Positions 15,363 through 23,304 of a DNA stretch of 64,000 nucleotides are shown piece after piece. Each line of letters starts with the position of its first letter. Position 1 is the first letter of the stretch. Made by a program: the position numbers and the translations under genes. Source of the DNA: a bacterium (GTDB lineage Bacteria > Actinomycetota > Acidimicrobiia > Spongiisociales > ZC4RG35). Under the pieces are notes generated by a model that saw nothing but the letters and a program-made list of their open reading frames with translations, made no database searches and was not told where the DNA came from. The stretch is from NCBI GenBank assembly GCA_024638655.1, contig JAHEJW010000001.1, forward strand, positions 82,043 to 146,042. Reading direction: 5' to 3'.

Positions 15363-16334
15363 TCAGGCCCCAACCTGATCGATCGCTTCGATCACCTTGT
15401 CGGGAGTCTCGAGGTGCGCCTTCCAGGCGTCGGCTTCGATGAGCCTCATACCGGGCACCTGATCGACGACCTCACGCATGGCCTCTTGGGTCACCTCTCC
15501 CGCTGTGCTCCAGACATAGGCGCTAGGGACTGAGATGGTGTCGAGCTCGGAAGGCACCAGAGATGATCTCGGCGTCTCGAGGAATGCCATCAGCGAGTCG
15601 GTGGAGCCGGCCAGTGTGGCAGCCCGGTTCCGAGCAACGATCTGATCCTCCGTCGGGCACCACCCCGCTTCGTCGCATCTTGGCGCCCAACGATCCACCC
15701 CGAATCGCCCTCCGGCCTCAAAAGTATGGATCACCGCCGGACCGAGATATGGCAATCCACCCAAGAACGTCACCCAGTCGCCCTCCCGACGGAAGTCGAC
15801 GTCGATCATCACGAGCCCGCGAACCAGCGCCGGCCGGGTGACAGCCAGTTCGGCAGCGACCTCGCCCCCCAGCCCGACGCCCGCGACTACCACCGGTAAG
15901 TCGTATCTCGCTTCGACGACGCCACCAACTAGCTCCGCCATTGCCGCCACGGTGTACGGAGCACCTGAATCGGTCACACGTTGGCTGAGCCCGAAACCAG
16001 GCAGGTCCAGTCTCACGGGGCGGAATCGGTCCCCGAGACTTGCGGCGACCTCCTCCCAAAGCAGCCCACCCGACACGTCGAAGTCGTGAAGCATCACAAC
16101 GGGAACTGTGCCGCCCTCTCCTTCTTCGAGATAGAGGCTCAGACCTGCCGTCCGAATCGTTTCACCACTCTCCAGGGAATCCAGTGACTGATTCTCGATG
16201 AGGTCGATGCGCTGATTGGTGACGGCGGCCCATACGGCGAGACCTGCCAATGCGATCATCAGGACGAGCACCGACATCCGAAGGAACAGGTGGGATGACT
16301 GATCCTGTTTCGGGGGTTTCTGCAGTCCTGTCAT
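15363..16334 (-). CDS. Membrane-anchored alpha/beta-hydrolase-fold protein lacking the nucleophile Ser
   Basis: The 323-aa protein has an N-terminal membrane anchor (about residues 19-39) and an alpha/beta-hydrolase fold: VVMLHDF oxyanion region, LDLPGFGLSQR, and a C-terminal His in WKAHLETPDKV. The nucleophile elbow, normally GxSxGG, reads GVGLGG, so the catalytic Ser is replaced by Gly. It is therefore probably not a classical hydrolase; a binding or structural role is possible. It overlaps the lutC stop by four bases (ATGA) and is the last gene of that operon. Confidence 0.8.
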   Translation of the reverse strand: MTGLQKPPKQDQSSHLFLRMSVLVLMIALAGLAVWAAVTNQRIDLIENQSLDSLESGETIRTAGLSLYLEEGEGGTVPVVMLHDFDVSGGLLWEEVAASLGDRFRPVRLDLPGFGLSQRVTDSGAPYTVAAMAELVGGVVEARYDLPVVVAGVGLGGEVAAELAVTRPALVRGLVMIDVDFRREGDWVTFLGGLPYLGPAVIHTFEAGGRFGVDRWAPRCDEAGWCPTEDQIVARNRAATLAGSTDSLMAFLETPRSSLVPSELDTISVPSAYVWSTAGEVTQEAMREVVDQVPGMRLIEADAWKAHLETPDKVIEAIDQVGA

Positions 16335-16984
16335 CGGATCAGGACGACATGGACGTGCCTTGGACCATGCACACCGAGATTGAGCTTCATCTCGATGTCA
16401 CCACTTCGGCTCGGACCCGTGACCACCACGAGGTTGGCGGTCTCCTCCACCAATGCAGGATGCTGCATGGCCCAATTCGCCAGCGTGCGGTGCAAGCGGG
16501 ACAAGTCGAGGATGGCCACGTGCACATTCGGGACGAGACTCGCCATTCGGGGTCGTCCCGGCCCGTGGAGCATCACGACACTTCCGCTTTCGGCGAGACC
16601 GGCCTCCGCGCCCGTGATCCCCAGGTCGAGATGGCGATAGCCCGACTGGTGCTCGGCTCTGCCGTCAATAGGCACTTCGTGCGCCACCCGATCGAGCCCG
16701 GCGGAAGCGAGCGCCGATACGACACCTGCAGCCGGGAGATCATCCCAGGCCATGAACGAACGTCCACCGTGACCCGAAGCGATTCCGGAAACTGCCTTGG
16801 GGACCCCATGGGGGCTGATAGGTCCGTGCACCACAGTGTCCACCTGCTGAGCCCGATTGCGGAACAAGGCGACCAGATCCTCGGTGGGCATCACCGGCAG
16901 CGCTCCGGGAACCTCGGGTGCATCCGGAAGTGCCGCAGCCATGGCAGCTTTCCCAACCTTGGTCAGGAAGATGTCACGATCCAC
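16331..16984 (-). CDS. lutC: LutC-like LUD-domain protein, lactate utilisation
   Basis: The LUD domain includes LGITGAEAGLAESGSVVML, a motif shared with LutB, and ends in the usual GPRHVHVVLIR. I chose the GTG at 16984, which overlaps the lutB stop and has GGTGGAG upstream, giving 217 aa; the track start at 17107 would extend far into lutB. LutC is the third component of the LutABC complex that oxidises L-lactate to pyruvate in many bacteria. Gene order A-B-C with start/stop overlaps supports the assignment. Confidence 0.88.
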   Translation of the reverse strand: MDRDIFLTKVGKAAMAAALPDAPEVPGALPVMPTEDLVALFRNRAQQVDTVVHGPISPHGVPKAVSGIASGHGGRSFMAWDDLPAAGVVSALASAGLDRVAHEVPIDGRAEHQSGYRHLDLGITGAEAGLAESGSVVMLHGPGRPRMASLVPNVHVAILDLSRLHRTLANWAMQHPALVEETANLVVVTGPSRSGDIEMKLNLGVHGPRHVHVVLIR

Positions 16985-18374
16985 GATTGTCGCTCCACCA
17001 CTGCGCAAATGACTCTTTGGCGGGTCGAGGGAAGTCGCGGTGATCGGTCCAACCGCGCGCTGGGCCTGGTATCCGTCGCATCCAGCCACGGGAGGAAAAG
17101 GGCGCACTCAGTCTGGAGGCCCACTTCTTGGCGCGGGACCAACTCGTCGGACGGGAGGCGGTGCGTGCGTACCGCCGCATACCGGCTTCGAGCCAGCCCG
17201 GGAGCCTGCCTTCGGAGGCAGCGCGTTTGCGCAGCTCGAGCAGCATCGACGGGATCTGAATGCCTACGGGGCAAACCTCCTCGCAAGCGCCACAAAGCGT
17301 CGATGCGTAGGGGAGATCCCACCATGGCTCCATGCCGAAGATTCCAGGCGTGACGATGGCGCCCATCGGCCCGCTGTAGACGGTCCCGTATCCGTGACCT
17401 CCCACTGATCGAAAGACCGGGCAGACGTTGAGACAGGCACCACATCGGATACAGGCCAGTATCTCCGCCGTGGGGCCTGCGAGTATGTCCGACCGCCCGT
17501 TGTCGATGACGACGACATGGAGCTCCTCCGGACCGTCCGGGTCGCCGGGTCTACGAGGGCCGGTCATGACATTGGTGTATACGGAGAGGTTCTGCCCGGT
17601 CGCCGATCTGGCCAGCACCTCGAGCACAACGGCGGCGTCCTGCCAGTTGGCAACGATGCGCTCCATCCCCATCAACGCCACATGAACACGCGGCGCCGTC
17701 GTGGTGAGACGACCATTGCCCTCGTTGGTCACCAACACAACAGAACCTGACTCGGCCACGGCCAAGTTGACGCCAGAGATCCCGGCATCTGCTTCGAGGA
17801 AGATCTGTCGCAGATGCTCCCGGGCGATCTCATTCAGTTCTCCGGGATCGTCGGTGTACTCGGCGCCGAGTTTCGAGGTGAAGAGCTCGCCGACGCCCTG
17901 CCGGGTCCAATGCATCACGGGAGCGATGATGTGGCTCGGAGTATCACCTGCCAATTGGACGATGAACTCACCAAGATCGGTCTCAACGACTCGAACGCCC
18001 ATCTGCCCCAGGTGGTCGTTCAGCTCGATCTCCTCGGACACCATGGACTTCGATTTGACCGCGAGCTTTGCGCCTGTTCGTTCGAGTATCCCGGCCACGA
18101 TCTCGTTGGCCTCCGCTGCGTCTGCCGCGAAGTGAACCTGCCCTCCAACCTCAGTCAGGCGGTCAGCAAACTCGGCGAGGAGCCGGTCGAGGTGGGCGAG
18201 GGAGCGCAGCCGGATCGTCCTGGTGCGGTCGCGCAGCTCCTCCATGACAGGAAAGGCCGACACCGCCTGATCGCGATTCGTGGCGAACCGGCTCACACCC
18301 CGACCCACGGCTTCGGCCTCGTCAGTTCCCAGCAGCCTCTCGGCTCTCCCGAGGAATGAGACCGGTTGGCTCAC
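16974..18374 (-). CDS. lutB: LutB-like iron-sulfur lactate utilisation protein
   Basis: The 466-aa protein has an N-terminal LUD domain (KSKSMVSEEIELNDHL, GISGVNLAVAESGSVVLVTNEGNGR) and a C-terminal ferredoxin-like region with two [4Fe-4S] motifs, CIRCGACLNVCPVF and CGACEEVCPVGI. This is the standard LutB/YkgF layout, and the length fits. In the LutABC complex it should carry electrons from lactate oxidation toward quinone or another acceptor. It overlaps lutA by four bases and lutC by 11, so the three are one transcription unit. The lysine- and arginine-rich C-terminal tail is normal for the family. Confidence 0.93.
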   Translation of the reverse strand: MSQPVSFLGRAERLLGTDEAEAVGRGVSRFATNRDQAVSAFPVMEELRDRTRTIRLRSLAHLDRLLAEFADRLTEVGGQVHFAADAAEANEIVAGILERTGAKLAVKSKSMVSEEIELNDHLGQMGVRVVETDLGEFIVQLAGDTPSHIIAPVMHWTRQGVGELFTSKLGAEYTDDPGELNEIAREHLRQIFLEADAGISGVNLAVAESGSVVLVTNEGNGRLTTTAPRVHVALMGMERIVANWQDAAVVLEVLARSATGQNLSVYTNVMTGPRRPGDPDGPEELHVVVIDNGRSDILAGPTAEILACIRCGACLNVCPVFRSVGGHGYGTVYSGPMGAIVTPGIFGMEPWWDLPYASTLCGACEEVCPVGIQIPSMLLELRKRAASEGRLPGWLEAGMRRYARTASRPTSWSRAKKWASRLSAPFSSRGWMRRIPGPARGWTDHRDFPRPAKESFAQWWSDNRGS

Positions 18375-19096
18375 TTGGACTCTTCGGCCAGGAGTTCGGC
18401 GATGTGCTTGACCTCGATCTTCGATCCTCGACGTCTGAGACCGCCCTCGATATGCAGGAGACAGGAAACGTCGCCGCCCGCCAGTACGTCCGCGCCAGAT
18501 GCCTCGATCGCATCGAGCTTCTCCCGGAGAATTGCAGCAGACACGGCAGGCATCTCAACAGAGAAGAGCCCACCAAAGCCACAGCACTCCCTATCGCCGG
18601 ATAGATCGGCGCGGCTCTCGTCAGAGATCAGCTCGTCTGCCTGATGATCGAGGCCCAAGCCTCGCAGGCCATGACAGGAGTGATGAAAGGCGATGGTGCA
18701 ATCGTCACAGTCGACGGTGACCGCGGCTTGCAGATCGTCGACGAGAAACTGGGTCAGCTCTCGAGTCCGGCCCGCAACACGTTGGGCCTGCTCCGCGCGA
18801 TCGGTCCCTGCGAATAGCTCGGGATAGTGGTGGATGATCATCTCGGCACACGAGCCCGACGGAAGCACGATCGTCCCTTCGGTCGAGTCCAGGACATCGA
18901 GCGTGTGTGCCGCCATTTCGCGAGCCTGCTCGGTCAGTCCCACGTTGAAAGCCGGTTGGCCGCAGCAGGTCTGAGCACCCGGGTATTCGACAATGCAGCC
19001 CTGCCTCTCGAGAACCGCCAGGGTGGACCGGCCCACATGAGGCGAGAGAGCGTCTACCAAGCAGGTGACGACGAGCTGGACCTTCGGGCCCTCCAT
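18371..19096 (-). CDS. lutA: LutA-like CCG-domain protein, lactate utilisation
   Basis: Two cysteine-rich CCG domains are visible, GAQTCCGQPAFN near residue 43 and DRECCGFGGLFS near 168, with HHSCHGLRGLG between them. These bind iron-sulfur clusters, as in LutA, GlpC and heterodisulfide reductase HdrB. The 241-aa length is typical for LutA/YkgE. It overlaps lutB by four bases and follows the Sec-peroxiredoxin gene by 53 bp on the same strand with no obvious terminator between, so the two are probably in one operon. Confidence 0.92.
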   Translation of the reverse strand: MEGPKVQLVVTCLVDALSPHVGRSTLAVLERQGCIVEYPGAQTCCGQPAFNVGLTEQAREMAAHTLDVLDSTEGTIVLPSGSCAEMIIHHYPELFAGTDRAEQAQRVAGRTRELTQFLVDDLQAAVTVDCDDCTIAFHHSCHGLRGLGLDHQADELISDESRADLSGDRECCGFGGLFSVEMPAVSAAILREKLDAIEASGADVLAGGDVSCLLHIEGGLRRRGSKIEVKHIAELLAEESK

Positions 19097-19149
19097 GCCA
19101 GCACGTTAAGTCCAAAGCGCCCTACGCGAGGACATTGCCGGGCTTCGGG

Positions 19150-19824
19150 TCAGCCCTTGCGATCTTGCGCTGCTGCGATTGCCGCGAGGTAGCGGTCCAC
19201 CATCTGTATGTACGCCTTTGTGTCGTCTTTGAAGGCGTCACTGATTTCACGATGCCTCCGGCGTAGAGCCAGTGTGGCGAACCGGGCTCCTCTCAGGTAG
19301 TGCGGTATGGCCTCGAGCGAGATGGCCTTCTCACCTGGCGCGGCCGTACCGATCGCTGGCTCGGGCTGGGTGACCGGCTCGAGGCCGAGCTCGTCCAGCG
19401 CAGCCAGCAGGTCGTCCTCATCGGGTCGATCCGCATAGTCGCGGCCCTCCGACCGATGGATGATCTGGCCCATGGGGTCGATGATTGCCACCCCCGGTCG
19501 CGAAATCTGTCTCGGGTCGTCCTCATCAGCAAAGCCGAGAGGAGTGATGGCCGCTTCCCGGTTCTCATCGGAGAGAATCGGGAATGTGAGGGCGAGCTTC
19601 TCCATGACAGCGGCATTCTGTGATGGGGAGTCGGAGCTCAGCCCGTAGAGCCTCGCCCCTCTGGCGAGAAACTCGCCGTGTCTCATGGCCAAGACGGCCA
19701 ACTGGCCGTGGCAATACGTTCAGAAGTCACCCCGATGGAAGGTGACGACGACAGCAGCATCTAGATGTTCGGAAAGCGTCCAATCACTGCCTGCGGCGTC
19801 TTTGACCGTGAAGTCGATCGACAT
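19150..19824 (-). CDS. Peroxiredoxin-like selenoprotein (in-frame TGA as selenocysteine)
   Basis: The track lists only a fragment starting at 19701. Upstream in the same frame is an ATG at 19824 with AAGGAG eight bases before it, giving MSIDFTVKDAAGSDWTLSEHL and the beta strand VVVTFHRGDF. Then comes TGA (19722-19720) and TYCHGQLAVL. In peroxiredoxin/AhpC-TSA relatives this site reads RGDWCxYC, so TGA replaces the first catalytic Cys, giving UxxC with Cys38. A hairpin of bacterial SECIS type follows. The full 224-aa product continues with GVAIIDPMGQIIHRSEG, typical of the family. The alternative is a pseudogene with a nonsense change; the SECIS-like hairpin and intact remainder argue against that. 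Confidence 0.8.
19688..19712 (-). promoter_or_regulatory. SECIS-like hairpin just downstream of the recoded TGA
   Basis: On the coding strand, 10 bases after the TGA, ACGGCC and GGCCGT form a perfect 6-bp stem with an AGTT tetraloop. A lower GCC/GGC helix can add three pairs across a 3-base bulge. The loop lies 17-20 bases after TGA and has G as its second base, which matches published rules for bacterial SECIS elements. Confidence 0.65.
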
Positions 19825-19979
19825 CGAGATAACTCCTTCGTCTCGGTCGTCTCATTGTTAGCGTCCTCGGCCCCCGATTCATTCCAAAAGGCGAAGGGAC
19901 ATTCATCAGAAGCTGGCTCCTCCCCGTCCGCGGCAACCGGCTCTTCCGGCGTTTCGCTCAGCTCAACACCGGCCTGGTC

Positions 19980-20549
19980 ATGTTCGGTGCCGGGATCGGC
20001 TTCATGCTCGAGTCTGGTCTGGGGGTAACACCCTGGGACGTGCTTCACCAGGGGCTTGCGGTCCAATTCGGCCTGACGGTCGGGATCTGGTCGATTCTCA
20101 TCTCGTTTCTGGTTCTCTTGCTATGGCTCCCCCTTCGAGAGCGCTATGGAATCGGCACCATCCTCAACGCGATAGTCATCGGCGTCATGATCGACGTGAC
20201 CGCTCTCCTGCTGCCGCCACCCGACAGCACTTGGGCGGCGGTGCTGATGCTCGCCTTCGGGATCTTCATCATCGGCTTCGGCTCGGGGCTCTACATCGGC
20301 GCCAACCTCGGCCCAGGACCCCGCGACGGGCTTATGACCGGTATCTCCCGCAAGGGCCCTTCGATCCGCCTGACAAGGGTGCTCCTCGAGATCGCGGTAC
20401 TGGTGGCGGGGTGGCTCATGGGCGGCACTTTCGGGGTGGGCACCATCGCGTTTGCGCTCCTCATCGGTCCGATAGTCCAGTTCTTCCTCCCGCGATGGAC
20501 TATCGACACCGGTTTCGCCGAGGACGCCTGGAACCATCCGGCCCGCTGA
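19980..20549 (+). CDS. YczE/YyaS-like membrane protein
   Basis: The protein has about five membrane helices and the family motif GFMLESGLGVTPWDVLHQGL near its N-terminus and ANLGPGPRDGLMTGIS in the middle, as in the YczE/YyaS (COG2364) family, whose role is poorly known. The ATG at 19980 cuts into the first helix. The frame is open upstream and encodes RSWLLPVRGNRLFRRFAQLNTGL, which looks like a genuine N-terminus, but it has no ATG, GTG or TTG. An ATC at 19905 follows GAAGGG by six bases and may be a rare start. I keep the conventional start in the coordinates. Confidence 0.8.
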   Translation: MFGAGIGFMLESGLGVTPWDVLHQGLAVQFGLTVGIWSILISFLVLLLWLPLRERYGIGTILNAIVIGVMIDVTALLLPPPDSTWAAVLMLAFGIFIIGFGSGLYIGANLGPGPRDGLMTGISRKGPSIRLTRVLLEIAVLVAGWLMGGTFGVGTIAFALLIGPIVQFFLPRWTIDTGFAEDAWNHPAR

Positions 20550-20643
20550 GACCTCGTCGGGCTTGATCCGTTCTTGAGCTTCTGCTGAGGCGCTCGTGAC
20601 GCCGGCAGCCCGACGATTGAGGACCCGAATCCAGGAGGACCAC

Positions 20644-21255
20644 TTGAGAAAGACACTCGGAGCGATCGTCGCTGCGGCGACGGCAATGTCGCTGCTCGGA
20701 GTGGCGTGGGCGACCGAGGACGGCGGGGTGGGAGCCGGGGGCGAACTTCAGAGCGAGACGGCCGTCAGCTCTTCGATCACCACAGCCGATGAAGGCACCC
20801 CCGTTACGGTCGGGGCAGACGACTCAACCTCGACGAGCATCGGCGACGGTGATACGACGGACACCAGCGTCGCGGGGCTCACCAGCGATACCGTCGACGA
20901 CGCCTCCCAGAACAGCACTTCGACGACCCTCGACGACGATGACGATCGCGACGAAGACTCCACTACCTCGACCACACTCGACGACGATGATGAAGACGAC
21001 GAAGCAAGTGCGGGCGTGACCACCGACCTAGGCATGCACACCTACGTCGTGTCGGGGGTGGGTGAGGTGACGATCGACATTCAGAGCAGCGGGCTGACCC
21101 TTGTTGGCGTGAACGCCCCGAACTGGACCGTGGATATCGAGAAGTCCGAAGGGGACAGGATCAGGATTGAGTTTCGTCGGGGTGAGGGCGAGGCCGAGTT
21201 CGAGGCCGAGCTCCACTCCAGCGGCGCCCTATCGGTCGAGATCGACGGCGACTAG
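20644..21255 (+). CDS. Exported acidic protein with Ser/Thr/Asp-rich region, paralogue of 23305
   Basis: The TTG at 20644, five bases after AGGAGG, gives a clean signal peptide (LRKTLGAIVAAATAMSLLGVAWA). A low-complexity middle of Thr, Ser and Asp runs follows (about residues 40-125), then a C-terminal beta-rich domain beginning VVSGVGEVTIDI and ending LSVEIDGD. That C-terminal domain aligns with the end of the protein at 23305, on the other side of the two-component system. The acidic runs could bind cations. The function is unknown; it may be a target or ligand of the adjacent histidine kinase. It ends within four bases of the kinase stop, convergently. Confidence 0.78.
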   Translation: MRKTLGAIVAAATAMSLLGVAWATEDGGVGAGGELQSETAVSSSITTADEGTPVTVGADDSTSTSIGDGDTTDTSVAGLTSDTVDDASQNSTSTTLDDDDDRDEDSTTSTTLDDDDEDDEASAGVTTDLGMHTYVVSGVGEVTIDIQSSGLTLVGVNAPNWTVDIEKSEGDRIRIEFRRGEGEAEFEAELHSSGALSVEIDGD

Positions 21256-22523
21256 CCAGCTCTTCCGAATCGAACCAGCACGACCGCTCCGGACCCGGGG
21301 CGGTCGTTCAGTTCGAGGCCACCGCCTGTCAGCTCTGCCATACGTCGAACGATGTCAAGCCCGAGGCCCGTGGAGCCTGCACCGCTCACCCCGCGCTCAA
21401 CGACCAACCGATCAGAGAAACCTGGCCCTTCGTCAGCCACTTCGAGAAACAGATTGCCGCTCTTTCCGACGTGTGTGGTGACCTCAAAGCCAGCGCCAGG
21501 AGGGGTGTGGGTGAAGACGTTGCCGACGAGACTGTCGACGACAGACTCGACCGAGTCTTCGGCGAGCCCCACATGGGCGGTGCCGGCCCGCAGATTCACG
21601 ACGAGATCACGCTCCTGTTCGTCGGCGAGGACCTTCCAGAACTCGAGCCGTTTGGAAAGGACACGATCCAACTCGCAACGGCCTATTCGCTCACCCCTGG
21701 TTCGAGCGGCAAAGATCAAGTCGTCGACGGTTGCTTCGACACGATCCACTTGACTCAAGATGGCTTGGCGCTCCTCAGGATCGGCGACGGCCTCGGCCTG
21801 GAGACGAAGGGAGGTCAGGGGAGTTCTGAGCCGGTGAGATAGATCGGCCACCTCCTCCCTTTCCTCGGCGATGAGACGGTCGAGGCGGATGGCAAGATGA
21901 TTGAAGGCGTCGGCCACCTCCTGCAGCTCCGGCGGATCATCGACCGAAACCCGGGTTTCGAGTTCGCCTTCGCCCAGACGATGCGCCGCATCCACTAGCT
22001 CAGCGATTGGCGTGACCAGCCACCGACCAAGCCGGTCACCGATCAAAGCAGCTGCGGCCACGAGCACGAGGCCGAGCAAGGCCAGGAACATCCATGCCTC
22101 CACAACCCCTTCGCTCAGCTTGGCGTCGGAGACGAAGACATCCACCACGGCCACCTGGTCGCGCCCGATGATTGGAAGAGCCATCTCCCAGCCTCCACTC
22201 ACTTCGGCCGCGACTGTGGCTCGACGAGCTCTGGCCCTATCGACGAGAGTGCCCTGATCCGGATCCGGCACCCCGAAGATGGTTCCGTCGGAGTCCACGA
22301 CGATGAGGCCGGGATCGGTGACACCCAAAGCCGACTCGATCGACCCATCATTGAAGGTGATCGCCAGGGCGATCAAGGAAGCTGTCGACTGAGCGGACCG
22401 CTCGGCTGCCAGCCTTGCCGCGTCGGCGGCCTGTCGTCGCACCAATAGACCGAGTGGAACGAGAAGTGATATGACGACCAGGGCCGTGGTGGCCAGCCCG
22501 ACTAGAGCGAGCCGGCGCCTCAC
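21252..22523 (-). CDS. Sensor histidine kinase
   Basis: The 423-aa protein has two membrane helices (about 7-27 and 140-160) around a periplasmic sensor region of about 110 residues, then a HAMP segment (RWLVTPIAELVDAAHRLGEG), the phospho-acceptor box DLSHRLRTPLTSLRLQAE, and the ATP-binding boxes (GNVFTHTPPG, VADEGPGF, GSTGLGLDIVRRM). It should autophosphorylate on His and pass the phosphate to the response regulator encoded immediately upstream, whose stop it overlaps by four bases. The signal is unknown. The two exported paralogues on either side are candidates for signal or output. Confidence 0.93.
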   Translation of the reverse strand: MRRRLALVGLATTALVVISLLVPLGLLVRRQAADAARLAAERSAQSTASLIALAITFNDGSIESALGVTDPGLIVVDSDGTIFGVPDPDQGTLVDRARARRATVAAEVSGGWEMALPIIGRDQVAVVDVFVSDAKLSEGVVEAWMFLALLGLVLVAAAALIGDRLGRWLVTPIAELVDAAHRLGEGELETRVSVDDPPELQEVADAFNHLAIRLDRLIAEEREEVADLSHRLRTPLTSLRLQAEAVADPEERQAILSQVDRVEATVDDLIFAARTRGERIGRCELDRVLSKRLEFWKVLADEQERDLVVNLRAGTAHVGLAEDSVESVVDSLVGNVFTHTPPGAGFEVTTHVGKSGNLFLEVADEGPGFSDRLVVERGVSGAGSTGLGLDIVRRMAELTGGGLELNDRPGSGAVVLVRFGRAG

Positions 22524-23203
22524 TCGCTTGGGTCGACGAGTTTCACCCCAACCCCGTGAACGGTCTGGATGTAGCGCGGTTCCTGAGCGCTCTCACCGAG
22601 TTTGTTCCTGAGCCAGGAGAGATGAACATCGATCGTTCGATCCGAGCCGCCGTAGGGTTCCCTCCACACCTCTGCAAGTAGCTCGCGCTTGCTCACCACC
22701 TCGCCTGCCCGCTCTGCGAGAACTCTGAGCAGGTCGAACTCCTTGGGGCTCAGATCGAGCGTCGCCTCTTCGAGGGACGCCTCGCGCGCCGCCACATTGA
22801 TGCGCAATTCGCCTACTTCGACGGTGTCCGGGACCTGGTCGCCCGCTGACCTCCGCAAGATTGCCCTCACCCTCGCCTCGAGTTGGGCAACTGAGAATGG
22901 CTTCACCAGATAGTCATCAGCCCCGGCGTCCAGAGTCTGGACAATGCTGTGGTCCTCATCGCGCGCAGTGATGACGATCACTGGGACGCTGCTGACGGCT
23001 CTGATCATCCGAAGCAGCTCTTCACCGTCCAGGTCCGGTAGGCCCAGGTCCATGAGAATCAGTTCAGGGCTGCCCTTCACCGCGAGCTGGAGACCCTCCA
23101 TGGCCCGGTCGGCGCTCTCCACGTCGTGGCCCTCCTTGGACAGGGCGTCGGCCACCAACCTCCGGATCTCGACATCATCTTCGATGAGGGCAATTCGAGC
23201 CAC
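22520..23203 (-). CDS. OmpR/PhoB-family response regulator
   Basis: The receiver domain holds IEDD near residue 8, the phospho-acceptor Asp in LILMDLGLPDLDG, the Thr of VIVITARD and the Lys of YLVKPFS. The C-terminal winged helix (LSPKEFDLLRVLAERAGEVVSKRELLAEVW, TIDVHLSWLRNKLGE, TVHGVGVKL) is of OmpR type. The start is a GTG at 23203. A TATAAC hexamer lies eight bases upstream, so transcription probably begins at or next to the start codon, giving a leaderless mRNA. It forms an operon with the histidine kinase. Confidence 0.94.
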   Translation of the reverse strand: MARIALIEDDVEIRRLVADALSKEGHDVESADRAMEGLQLAVKGSPELILMDLGLPDLDGEELLRMIRAVSSVPVIVITARDEDHSIVQTLDAGADDYLVKPFSVAQLEARVRAILRRSAGDQVPDTVEVGELRINVAAREASLEEATLDLSPKEFDLLRVLAERAGEVVSKRELLAEVWREPYGGSDRTIDVHLSWLRNKLGESAQEPRYIQTVHGVGVKLVDPSE

Positions 23204-23211
23204 GGCGCCAG

Positions 23212-23217
23212 GTTATA
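23212..23217 (-). promoter_or_regulatory. -10 element for a leaderless two-component operon mRNA
   Basis: TATAAC on the minus strand ends eight bases before the GTG start of the response regulator, so the predicted transcript begins at about the start codon. No clear -35 box is seen. Confidence 0.5.
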
Positions 23218-23304
23218 GCTCACCGGGATGGCTGAAAGTTCCTTGAGGAAACCTTGATATCCCATTGATCGGCACATGATCGCCAACCTGAGACAATTGT
23301 CAGG

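Noticed and set aside
15363-16334. Assignment as an active esterase or lipase
   Set aside because: The nucleophile Ser is missing from the elbow motif.
16250-17353. 367-aa plus-strand ORF
   Set aside because: It runs antisense to lutB and lutC and shows shadow-like Arg/His/Ser composition.
19701-19824. Reading the TGA as a simple nonsense mutation (pseudogene)
   Set aside because: The TGA is exactly at the catalytic position, a SECIS-like hairpin follows, and the rest of the gene is intact. Kept as the main alternative.
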